Shown: positions 1 through 4,862 of the stretch, piece by piece
How positions within the stretch are numbered: position 1 is the first letter of the stretch
How the letters are laid out: each line of letters begins with the position of its first letter
Origin: Clostridiales bacterium
GTDB taxonomy: Bacteria > Bacillota > Clostridia > Peptostreptococcales > Anaerovoracaceae
Reading direction: 5' to 3'
Assembly: GCA_012515135.1 (NCBI GenBank)
Contig: JAAYYX010000218.1
Coordinates: 1 to 7,237 of the forward strand
DNA length: 7,237 nt
Made by a program: the position numbers and the translations under genes
The notes under the pieces: model-generated
Databases searched by the model: none
What the model saw: only the letters and a program-made list of their open reading frames with translations
Told to the model about the DNA's origin: nothing

Positions 1-261
1 ATCGGTGAAGTGGGAAATGAAGATCACGCAAATATAAACATCGGAAAGGCCGGCAGAAAAAGACATATGGGAATAAGACCCACAGTAAGAGGCTCTGTAA
101 TGAACCCCAATGATCATCCTCACGGCGGCGGAGAAGGAAAAGCAGGGATCGGAAGAGTAAGCCCGGTAACACCGTGGGGGAAACCGACCCTGGGGTACAA
201 GACGAGAAAGAAGAACAAAGATTCCAGCAGATATATTGTTAAGAGAAGAAACGAAAAATAA
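1..261 (+). CDS. rplB: 50S ribosomal protein L2, C-terminal part (5' end cut by window)
   Basis: This is the last 86 residues of L2, a primary 23S rRNA-binding protein needed for subunit association and for shaping the peptidyl-transferase region. The reading frame is open from base 1 and begins within the IGEVGNEDHANINIGKAG stretch. It then shows the family signatures RKRHMGIRPTVRGSVMNP, DHPHGGGEG and SPVTPWGKP, and a basic tail ending KRRNEK. The DHPHGGGEG loop holds the conserved histidine equivalent to E. coli H229, which is implicated in peptidyl-transferase activity. A small deviation is GKAGIGR after this loop, where GRAPIGR is usual. An in-frame GTG at base 10 is an internal valine codon, not a start, since the upstream residues also match L2. 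The TAA stop is followed 17 bases later by rpsS. Identification is certain; only the N-terminal two thirds are missing. Confidence 0.98.
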   Translation: MGEVGNEDHANINIGKAGRKRHMGIRPTVRGSVMNPNDHPHGGGEGKAGIGRVSPVTPWGKPTLGYKTRKKNKDSSRYIVKRRNEK

Positions 262-278
262 GGAAAGGAGCAAAAAAA

Positions 279-575
279 ATGGGTAGATCACTTAAGAAAG
301 GCCCTTTCGTAAACGCCAAGCTGCTCAAAGCAATCGAAGAGATGAATGCAGCCAACGAAAAGAAAGTAATCAAAACATGGTCAAGACCATCAACTATATT
401 CCCGCAGATGGTTGGACATACAATTGCTGTCCATGATGGCAGAAAACATGTCCCGGTATATATAACAGAAGATATGGTAGGGCACAAACTCGGAGAATTT
501 GCTCCGACAAGAACTTACAGAGGACATGCGGCTGACAAAAAAGTCAGAACTACAGATCCTTCAAAAACAGTTTGA
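279..575 (+). CDS. rpsS: 30S ribosomal protein S19
   Basis: S19 sits in the head of the 30S subunit, contacts 16S rRNA together with S13, and lies near the A-site tRNA. The 98-residue product opens with MGRSLKKGPFV, followed by IKTWSRPSTIFPQMVGHTIA, VHDGRKHVPVYITEDMVGHK and LGEFAPTRTYRGH, all diagnostic of the family. It is about five residues longer than the common 92-93, owing to a slightly extended C-terminus (KKVRTTDPSKTV). The ATG is preceded by AAAGGAG (264-270) with an 8-base spacer. The TGA stop lies just before the rplV Shine-Dalgarno site, which fits coupled translation in the S10 operon. I see nothing unusual beyond the modest tail. Confidence 0.98.
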   Translation: MGRSLKKGPFVNAKLLKAIEEMNAANEKKVIKTWSRPSTIFPQMVGHTIAVHDGRKHVPVYITEDMVGHKLGEFAPTRTYRGHAADKKVRTTDPSKTV

Positions 576-577
576 AG

Positions 578-584
578 AAAGGAG
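578..584 (+). promoter_or_regulatory. Ribosome binding site of rplV
   Basis: AAAGGAG lies 10 bases before ATG 595 and 4 bases before an in-frame TTG at 589. Spacing alone does not settle the start: 4 is short and 10 is slightly long. Family alignment, in which clostridial L22 proteins usually begin MEA, favours the ATG. Confidence 0.7.
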
Positions 585-594
585 ATAATTGAAA

Positions 595-948
595 ATGGAA
601 GCAAAAGCAATTGCTAAATATGTCAGGATGTCTCCGATCAAACTGCAGCCTGTTACAGATCTTGTAAGGGGCAAGGATTTGAAAGAGGCACTGAACATAT
701 TGAAATTCACACCCGGAAAAGGTGCGGTCTTGATTGAAAAGGTTGTAAAGTCAGCTGCGGCAAATGCAGAAAACAATCTTGAGATGAACCCCGATGATCT
801 ATATGTAGCAGAAATTTATGCGCATCAGGGACCTACCATGAAAAGATGGAAAGCCGGGGCGCAGGGAAGAGCATCTAAGATCCTTAAGAGAAGCAGCCAT
901 ATAGGCGTTATTCTCAAAAACAGGAATTCAGAAACGGAGGTTCAGTAA
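595..948 (+). CDS. rplV: 50S ribosomal protein L22
   Basis: L22 binds 23S rRNA, and its long beta-hairpin lines the nascent-peptide exit tunnel at the constriction. From ATG 595 the product has 117 residues, starting MEAKAIAKYVRMSP. A TTG at 589 would add only two residues. The core (LVRGKDLKEALNIL, SAAANAENN) and the hairpin segment (GPTMKRWKAGAQGRAS, residues 79-94, in register with E. coli numbering) identify it. Two departures are visible. The usual SPRKxRLV near residues 13-20 reads SPIKLQPV. At the hairpin tip, positions 87-88 are Ala-Gly where E. coli has Pro-Arg. The conserved G91, R92 and A93 are kept. The last codons encode TEVQ and contain GGAGGT, which serves as the rpsC ribosome binding site. 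The TAA stop abuts the rpsC ATG with no gap. Confidence 0.96.
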   Translation: MEAKAIAKYVRMSPIKLQPVTDLVRGKDLKEALNILKFTPGKGAVLIEKVVKSAAANAENNLEMNPDDLYVAEIYAHQGPTMKRWKAGAQGRASKILKRSSHIGVILKNRNSETEVQ

Positions 949-1971
949 ATGGGTCAGAAAGTAAGTCCACATGGTCTCAGAGTAGGAATCATCAGGGACT
1001 GGGATTCAAAGTGGTATGCAGACAAAAAAAGCTTCTCGGATTATCTTGTTGAAGACAACGAAATAAGAGAATACGTGAAGAAAAAATTATATGCAGCCGG
1101 CGTTTCAAGAGTAGTCATTGAAAGAGCTGCAGAAAACCAGATGAGGGTAATCGTTCTGACGGGCAAACCCGGTATGGTAATAGGCAGATCCGGAGACGGG
1201 ATCGAAAAGCTCAAGAGGGAACTTGAAAAAATGACAAAGAAAAGGGTTTCCATAGATATCAAAGAAGTAAGAAGAGCTGAACTCGATGCCCAACTTACAG
1301 CAGAAAGCATAGCCCAGGCACTGGAAAAAAGAATAGCTTTCAGAAGAGCTATGAAGCAGGCAATGGGCAGGACCATCAAAGCGGGAGCAAAGGGTGTAAA
1401 AGTTCTGGTTTCCGGAAGACTGGGCGGCGCCGAGATCGCCAGAAACGAAAAATACAGTGAAGGGAATGTTCCCCTCCATACTTTGAGGGCGGATATAGAT
1501 TATGGTTTTGCCGAAGCAGATACGACCTACGGAAAAATAGGTGTGAAGGTTTGGATAAATCATGGTGAGATACTCGAAAAAGGCCTTCAGAGCACTGTCA
1601 GGGAAGAGAAATCCGATGGAAGAAAAGGGGACAGAAAACCCAGAAGAGATGGTGACAGAAGACCCAGAAGAGACGGCGACAGAAGGCCCAGAAGAGAAGG
1701 CGAAGGAAGAGACAGAAGGAGAAGCAGAGATGACAGGCCCGAAATGCCCAAGGCTGTAAATCCCAGAATAAAAAACTCTCCGAAACCGGATCCCAAGGAA
1801 GAAGCCAAAGCAAAGGCCAAAGCTGAAGAAATGAAAAAAGCTTCAGTAGAAGCGGAACAAAAAGCAGCTGAGACAGCGGCAGCGGAACAAAAAGCGGCTG
1901 AAGCAGCATCAAAAGAAAAAGAAACAGTATCATCAGCTGAAGCGGAAGCTGTTGAAAAAACTGAAGAATAG
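949..1971 (+). CDS. rpsC: 30S ribosomal protein S3 with long charged C-terminal extension
   Basis: S3 binds the 16S rRNA head and forms part of the mRNA entry site, where its basic residues contribute to mRNA unwinding. The 340-residue product is much longer than the usual 206-235. Residues 1-212 are a complete S3. They start MGQKVSPHGLRVGIIRDWDS and include a KH domain with the loop VIGRSG (GxxG at residues 79-82). The C-terminal domain carries AMKQAMGRTIKAGAKGVKV, VSGRLGGAEIAR, LHTLRADIDYG and GKIGVKVWI. Residues 213-340 have no aromatic residues or cysteines. Residues 223-264 are rich in Arg, Asp and Gly (18 Arg of 42) with three tandem GDRxPRR[DE] units. Residues 281-340 are rich in Ala, Lys and Glu, with two AEQKAAE units, and probably helical. 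The ATG directly follows the rplV stop. Extensions of this kind occur in other bacterial S3 proteins, but their function is unclear; extra rRNA or mRNA contact is inference. Confidence 0.97.
   Translation: MGQKVSPHGLRVGIIRDWDSKWYADKKSFSDYLVEDNEIREYVKKKLYAAGVSRVVIERAAENQMRVIVLTGKPGMVIGRSGDGIEKLKRELEKMTKKRVSIDIKEVRRAELDAQLTAESIAQALEKRIAFRRAMKQAMGRTIKAGAKGVKVLVSGRLGGAEIARNEKYSEGNVPLHTLRADIDYGFAEADTTYGKIGVKVWINHGEILEKGLQSTVREEKSDGRKGDRKPRRDGDRRPRRDGDRRPRREGEGRDRRRSRDDRPEMPKAVNPRIKNSPKPDPKEEAKAKAKAEEMKKASVEAEQKAAETAAAEQKAAEAASKEKETVSSAEAEAVEKTEE
1627..1698 (+). repeat. Three tandem 24-bp in-frame repeats in rpsC
   Basis: Three direct units at 1627-1650, 1651-1674 and 1675-1698 encode GDRKPRRD, GDRRPRRD and GDRRPRRE (residues 227-250). 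The units differ mainly at synonymous third positions (ggg/ggt/ggc, aga/agg, gat/gac), so the peptide is better conserved than the DNA. A degenerate fourth unit starting GEGRDRRR follows. The array lies in the disordered S3 tail. Confidence 0.9.
1852..1902 (+). repeat. Short direct repeat encoding AEQKAAE twice in the rpsC tail
   Basis: Two copies, at 1852-1872 and 1882-1902, begin with identical GCGGAACAAAAAGC and encode AEQKAAE at residues 302-308 and 312-318, offset by 30 bases. They lie in the Ala/Lys/Glu-rich segment that is likely helical. Local duplication is a plausible origin. Confidence 0.75.
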
Positions 1972-1997
1972 ACTGGTAGCGAAAGGAGGAAACAGCC

Positions 1998-2438
1998 ATG
2001 TTAATGCCAAAGCGCGTTAAACGCAGAAGAGTCCACAGAGGCAGGATGAAAGGCAAGGCAACAAGAGGCAACAAAGTAACATACGGAGAATATGGTCTGG
2101 TTGCCACAGAACCTGCATGGATCACTTCTAATCAGATCGAAGCAGCAAGAATTGCTATGACAAGATCGATCAAAAGAGGCGGCAAAGTATTTATAAAAAT
2201 CTTCCCGCACAAGTCAGTGACAAAAAAACCGGCAGAAGTACGTATGGGTTCCGGTAAAGGGGCTCCCGAATATTGGGTGGCAGTAGTAAAACCGGGTAGA
2301 GTAATGTTCGAGATAGAAGGTGTAACAGAGACTCAGGCAAAAGAGGCCATGAGACTGGCATCTCACAAACTTCCCATCAAGTGCAAGTTTGTGGCAAAAG
2401 GAAAAGAACAGCAGGTAGCAGAGGGTGGTGAAGCATAA
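1998..2438 (+). CDS. rplP: 50S ribosomal protein L16
   Basis: L16 is a late-assembling 50S protein that contacts the A-site and P-site tRNA elbows and helps organise the peptidyl-transferase region. The product has 146 residues, close to the usual 137-144. It begins MLMPKRVKRRRVHRGRMKG, then shows GEYGLVATEPAWITSNQIEAAR, the basic KRGGKVFIKIFPHKSVTKKPAE segment, MGSGKGAPEYWVAVVKPGR and LASHKLPIKCKFV. The ATG at 1998 follows AGGAGG (1984-1989) with an 8-base spacer. A second ATG at codon 3 is less well placed, and the family conserves the MLMPKR start. The gene lies 26 bases after rpsC, and its TAA overlaps the rpmC ATG by one base (TAATG), indicating translational coupling. Nothing unusual. 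Confidence 0.98.
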   Translation: MLMPKRVKRRRVHRGRMKGKATRGNKVTYGEYGLVATEPAWITSNQIEAARIAMTRSIKRGGKVFIKIFPHKSVTKKPAEVRMGSGKGAPEYWVAVVKPGRVMFEIEGVTETQAKEAMRLASHKLPIKCKFVAKGKEQQVAEGGEA

Positions 2439-2644
2439 TGGAACTGAAAAAAATAAGAGAAATGACAGATATGGAACTGAATGCTGAACTGGCCAAGATG
2501 AAAAAGGACCTCTTTAACCTGAGGTTCCAGCACGTAACAGGGCAGCTGGAAAATCCAATCAAAATGAGAGACACAAAAAGAGACATTGCAAGAGTAAAAA
2601 CTATTATCAGAGAAAAAGAACTGAAACAGGCGCAAAGCGAATAG
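2438..2644 (+). CDS. rpmC: 50S ribosomal protein L29
   Basis: L29 is a small helical protein beside the exit tunnel, next to L23, and contributes to the docking area for trigger factor and SRP. The 68-residue product matches the family through its N-terminal helix KKIREMTDMELNAELAKMKK, the signature DLFNLRFQHVTGQLENP, and the second helix with RDIARVKTII. The ATG overlaps the rplP stop by one base. The upstream GAGGGTGGTGA (2421-2431) is a poor Shine-Dalgarno match compared with the neighbours, so initiation probably depends on ribosomes terminating on rplP. Length is normal, and the rplP-rpmC-rpsQ order is universal in this operon. Confidence 0.97.
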   Translation: MELKKIREMTDMELNAELAKMKKDLFNLRFQHVTGQLENPIKMRDTKRDIARVKTIIREKELKQAQSE

Positions 2645-2659
2645 AAAGGAGGATGAATT

Positions 2660-2920
2660 ATGACAGATGAAAGAAACAGAAGAAAAACCAGAGTCGGTAT
2701 AGTAGTAAGCGATAAGATGGACAAGACTGTGGTAGTTGCACTTGAAAATTTCGTAAGACATTCTCTTTACGGCAAGTCAGTAAAGGCTACAAAGAAAGTC
2801 AAAGCGCACGATGAAAACAACGAGTGTAATATAGGCGACAAAGTAAGAATAATGGAGACAAGACCTCTTTCCCGTGATAAGAGATGGAGACTTGTCAAGA
2901 TAGTAGAAAAAGTTAAGTAA
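2660..2920 (+). CDS. rpsQ: 30S ribosomal protein S17
   Basis: S17 is a primary 16S rRNA-binding protein of OB-fold type that nucleates assembly of the 5' domain of the 30S subunit. The product has 86 residues, typical of the family. It carries RRKTRVGIVVSDKMDKTVVV, the Y-G-K-x-V-K region (LYGKSVKATKKVKAHDE), and the signature GDKVRIMETRPLSRDKRWRL. The start is supported by AGGAGG at 2647-2652 with a 7-base spacer. The TAA stop forms part of the next gene's ribosome binding site (TAAGGAGG at 2918-2925). This is the last gene of the classical S10 operon, but no terminator follows before rplN. Confidence 0.98.
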   Translation: MTDERNRRKTRVGIVVSDKMDKTVVVALENFVRHSLYGKSVKATKKVKAHDENNECNIGDKVRIMETRPLSRDKRWRLVKIVEKVK

Positions 2921-2934
2921 GGAGGCACCAGAAA

Positions 2935-3303
2935 ATGATCCAGGTAGAGAGCAGACTCAGAGTAGCTGACAATTCCGGTGCGAAAGAACTTTTATGTATC
3001 CGTATCCTTGGCGGGACACGCCGTCAGTACGCGAATATCGGAGATATAATAGTATGTGCCGTAAAGGAAGCAACACCCGGCGGTCTTGTAAAAAAGGGTG
3101 AGGTAGTTAGAGCAGTTGTTGTCAGAACCAAACATGGTGCCAGAAGAGTTGACGGCAGTTATGTGAAATTCGATCAGAATGCGGCTGTTATCATAAAAGA
3201 AGATAAAAATCCCATGGGTACCCGTATATTCGGACCCGTGGCAAGAGAACTGAGAGACAAGAGCTTTATGAAAATCGTCTCATTGGCTCCGGAAGTATTA
3301 TAG
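2935..3303 (+). CDS. rplN: 50S ribosomal protein L14
   Basis: L14 lies on the 50S interface side, where it bridges to 16S rRNA and to L19, and is the site where the silencing factor RsfS binds. The 122-residue product is the canonical length. It begins MIQVESRLRVADNSGAKELL, then has CIRILGGTRRQYANIGDII, the VKEATPGGLVKKGEVVRAVVVRT segment, DGSYVKFDQNAAVII, and the C-terminal GTRIFGPVARELR. The ATG lies 9 bases after GGAGG, which overlaps the rpsQ stop. This is the first gene of the spc operon. The absence of any promoter-sized gap (14 bases) suggests read-through from the S10 operon. Arginine codons in the first third include several CGT and CGC, unlike the AGA-dominated surroundings. Confidence 0.98.
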   Translation: MIQVESRLRVADNSGAKELLCIRILGGTRRQYANIGDIIVCAVKEATPGGLVKKGEVVRAVVVRTKHGARRVDGSYVKFDQNAAVIIKEDKNPMGTRIFGPVARELRDKSFMKIVSLAPEVL

Positions 3304-3312
3304 GAGGACAAA

Positions 3313-3618
3313 ATGCGTATTAAAAAAGATGATATGGTGATTGTCCTTACCGGAAAAGACAAAGGGAAAAAGGGCAAGGTACTTAAGGCAATGCCAAAGA
3401 AAAACAAGGTCCTTGTGGAAGGCATAAACATGCAGACCAAACATCAGAAACAGACAAGGACTGCTGCAGCTGAGATAAAACATCAGGAAGGTCCGCTGGA
3501 CATTTCAAATGTCATGCTTATAGACAGCAAAACAAAAGAACCAACAAGAGTCGGATATAAAATGGAAGGCGATAAAAAAGTAAGAGTCGCCAAAAAAAGC
3601 GGAACAGTAATAGAATAA
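3313..3618 (+). CDS. rplX: 50S ribosomal protein L24
   Basis: L24 is an early assembly initiator of the 50S subunit and binds near the 5' end of 23S rRNA, close to the exit tunnel. The 101-residue product contains an N-terminal KOW motif (residues 6-32, VIVLTGKDKGKKGKVLKAMP), then VEGINMQTKHQKQ and the signature EGPLDISNVMLID. The usual KHxKP is KHQKQ here, a minor change. The ATG follows TAGGAGG (3301-3307), in which the rplN stop codon is embedded, with a 5-base spacer. E. coli S8 represses its spc operon through a structure near the rplX-rplE junction; I see no comparable hairpin here. Confidence 0.98.
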   Translation: MRIKKDDMVIVLTGKDKGKKGKVLKAMPKKNKVLVEGINMQTKHQKQTRTAAAEIKHQEGPLDISNVMLIDSKTKEPTRVGYKMEGDKKVRVAKKSGTVIE

Positions 3619-3620
3619 GA

Positions 3621-3627
3621 AAGGAGG
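3621..3627 (+). promoter_or_regulatory. Ribosome binding site of rplE, supporting a TTG start
   Basis: AAGGAGG precedes TTG 3636 with an 8-base spacer, which is optimal. The first in-frame ATG lies 16 codons downstream, inside the conserved N-terminus. The site therefore supports TTG initiation. Confidence 0.88.
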
Positions 3628-3635
3628 AGACGATT

Positions 3636-4178
3636 TTGACAGCCAGATTAAAGGAAAAATATAAAAAGGAAGCTTTCCCTGCCATGATGGAACAGTTCAA
3701 ATATGAGAACGTTATGGAAGTCCCAAAGCTTGACAAAATAACCATAAATATCGGTCTTGGAGAAGCGAAGGACAATCCGAAAGCCATGGAAACGGCCACA
3801 GCAGAACTGGCTCTTATTGCAGGACAAAGACCCGTTGTCACAAAGGCAAAGAAATCCATAGCCAACTTCAAAGTAAGACAGGGTATGCCGGTGGGCACAA
3901 AAGTCACTTTGAGAGGTGAAGGGATGTATGAATTTGCAGAAAAGTTTTTCAACATCGCTCTTCCAAGAGTAAGAGACTTCAAAGGAGTAAGCAAGAATGC
4001 TTTTGACGGAAGAGGAAACTATTCTGTTGGAATAAAAGAGCAGCTGATATTCCCTGAGATCAATTTTGACAAGGTCGATATGGTAAAAGGGATGAACATC
4101 GTATTCACCACTACGGCAAAAACAGATGAAGAGGCGGCAGCGCTTTTGGGATTTCTGGGAATGCCGTTTGAGAAATAG
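3636..4178 (+). CDS. rplE: 50S ribosomal protein L5 (TTG start)
   Basis: L5 binds 5S rRNA with L18, forms an intersubunit bridge in the central protuberance and touches P-site tRNA. The 180-residue product matches the usual 179-180. Diagnostic stretches are the N-terminal ARLKEKYKKEAFPAMMEQF, TINIGLGEAKDNPKAME, AGQRPVVTKAKKSIANFKVR, GMPVGTKVTLRGEGMYEF, IALPRVRDFKGVS, FDGRGNYSVGIKEQLIFPEI and a C-terminal TTTAKTDEEAAALL followed by GMPFEK. The start is TTG, since no ATG occurs until residue 17 and an optimal Shine-Dalgarno site precedes it. The TAG stop is embedded in the rpsN ribosome binding site. A weaker start codon may tune L5 output, but that is inference. Confidence 0.97.
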   Translation: MTARLKEKYKKEAFPAMMEQFKYENVMEVPKLDKITINIGLGEAKDNPKAMETATAELALIAGQRPVVTKAKKSIANFKVRQGMPVGTKVTLRGEGMYEFAEKFFNIALPRVRDFKGVSKNAFDGRGNYSVGIKEQLIFPEINFDKVDMVKGMNIVFTTTAKTDEEAAALLGFLGMPFEK

Positions 4179-4187
4179 GAGGGAAAC

Positions 4188-4373
4188 ATGGCAAAGACAT
4201 CTCTCAAAATTAAACAGCAGAGAAAACCTAAGTATCAGACAAGGGCATATACCAGATGCAGGATATGCGGGAGACCCCATTCTGTTCTGAAGAAGTACGG
4301 TATATGCAGGATCTGCTTCAGAGAGCTTGCATACAGGGGCGAGATCCCCGGCGTGAAAAAGGCCTCTTGGTAA
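4188..4373 (+). CDS. rpsN: 30S ribosomal protein S14, zinc-binding short form
   Basis: S14 assembles into the 30S head next to S3 and S10. This is the 61-residue zinc-containing form. It starts MAKTSLKIKQQRKPKYQTRAYTR in abbreviated view and has four cysteines, C24-x2-C27 (CRIC) and C40-x2-C43 (CRIC), that form a zinc ribbon around GRPHSVLKKYGI. It ends with the invariant REL..RGEIPGVKKASW. The longer zinc-free paralogue would have about 89-101 residues and lack these cysteines. In bacteria that own both forms, Zur controls the switch; a second copy would lie outside this window. The ATG has AGGAGG (4177-4182) overlapping the rplE stop, with a 5-base spacer. It is followed by the longest gap in the window. 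Confidence 0.98.
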   Translation: MAKTSLKIKQQRKPKYQTRAYTRCRICGRPHSVLKKYGICRICFRELAYRGEIPGVKKASW

Positions 4374-4451
4374 GAAAATTAACGTTTTCGTCAAGTTGTG
4401 AAGCATAAAATGCGCGTAGCAAAACTGGCGGAAGGAAGGAGAACAACAGAT
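4374..4451 (+). other. Unusually long leader between rpsN and rpsH
   Basis: This 78-base stretch contrasts with 0-26 bases at the other junctions. It contains a weak inverted pair, GAAAA (4374-4378) with TTTTC (4385-4389), and a tiny GCAT/ATGC pair (4403-4413), then the rpsH ribosome binding site. From GTG 4398 it is open in the rpsH frame, so an 18-residue N-terminal extension is formally possible. No promoter boxes or strong terminator are seen. Confidence 0.55.
4436..4441 (+). promoter_or_regulatory. Ribosome binding site of rpsH
   Basis: AAGGAG lies 10 bases before ATG 4452, in a GGAAGGAAGGAG run. No comparable site precedes the upstream in-frame GTG at 4398, so this decides the shorter, family-consistent start. 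Confidence 0.82.
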
Positions 4452-4850
4452 ATGACAATGACAGATCCGATAGCAGATATGCTGACAAGAATCAGAAATG
4501 CCAATACTGTAGGACATGAAACGGTTGATATACCTGCCTCAAAAATCAAAAAGTCAATTGCCGGCATACTGGCAGAGGAAGGATATATCAAAGGATTTGA
4601 TGTTATAGAAGACGATAAGCAGGGGACAATAAGAGTACAAATGAAGTACGGCCCCGACAAAGAAAAAGTTATTAGCGGAATCAAGAAGATTTCAAAGCCG
4701 GGCCTTAAGGTTTATGCCAAAGCAAGTGATGTGCCCAGGGTACTGGGTGGACTTGGTATTGCCATCATTTCAACTTCAAACGGAGTGATAAGCGATAAGG
4801 AAGCCAGAAAACTTGGGGTAGGCGGAGAAGTAATCTGTTATGTTTGGTAG
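4452..4850 (+). CDS. rpsH: 30S ribosomal protein S8
   Basis: S8 binds the central domain of 16S rRNA (helix 21) and is a key platform-assembly protein. In E. coli it also represses spc operon translation. From ATG 4452 the product has 132 residues, the standard bacterial length, and begins MTMTDPIADMLTRIRNA. Further signatures are VDIPASKIKKSIAGILAEEG, the central ISKPGLKVYAKASDVPRVL, and the RNA-binding C-terminus GIAIISTSNGVISDKEAR followed by VGGEVICYVW. An upstream GTG at 4398 would add 18 residues that no S8 needs, and it lacks a ribosome binding site. The TAG stop is contained in the rplF ribosome binding site. Confidence 0.97.
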   Translation: MTMTDPIADMLTRIRNANTVGHETVDIPASKIKKSIAGILAEEGYIKGFDVIEDDKQGTIRVQMKYGPDKEKVISGIKKISKPGLKVYAKASDVPRVLGGLGIAIISTSNGVISDKEARKLGVGGEVICYVW

Positions 4851-4862
4851 GAGGAAAAGAAA

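Noticed and set aside
1562..1759. A + strand frame of 65 codons with repeated GPEE/DPEE-like units.
   Set aside because: It is a shifted reading of the rpsC repeat. The in-frame S3 product continues from the conserved core without interruption.
1598..2125. A leucine-rich minus-strand frame resembling a membrane protein.
   Set aside because: It is the reverse of the repetitive Arg/Lys/Glu/Ala codons in the S3 tail. Leucine and phenylalanine richness is the mirror of AAG/GAA/AGA-type codons.
2921..2934. Possible promoter or terminator between the S10 and spc operons.
   Set aside because: Only 14 bases separate rpsQ and rplN and they are occupied by the ribosome binding site. No hairpin or T-run is present.
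3001..3035. Cluster of CGT/CGC arginine codons in rplN, unlike the AGA-rich neighbours, as a sign of gene transfer.
   Set aside because: Only a few codons are involved, CGT/CGC also occur at the starts of rplP and rpsE, and gene order and flanks are normal.
4374..4389. GAAAA/TTTTC inverted pair after rpsN as an intrinsic terminator.
   Set aside because: The stem has five pairs, mostly A-T, with a six-base loop and no following T-tract. It is too weak to terminate.
4398..4451. GTG start giving S8 an 18-residue N-terminal extension.
   Set aside because: It has no ribosome binding site, S8 proteins begin at MTMTDPIADML, and AAGGAG lies before ATG 4452. Kept only as a question in the findings.
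3648..4517. A long open frame of 289 codons on the minus strand across rplE, rpsN and the start of rpsH.
   Set aside because: It is fully antisense to conserved ribosomal genes, has no plausible ribosome binding site or family resemblance, and arises because the purine-rich + strand leaves few stops on the reverse strand.
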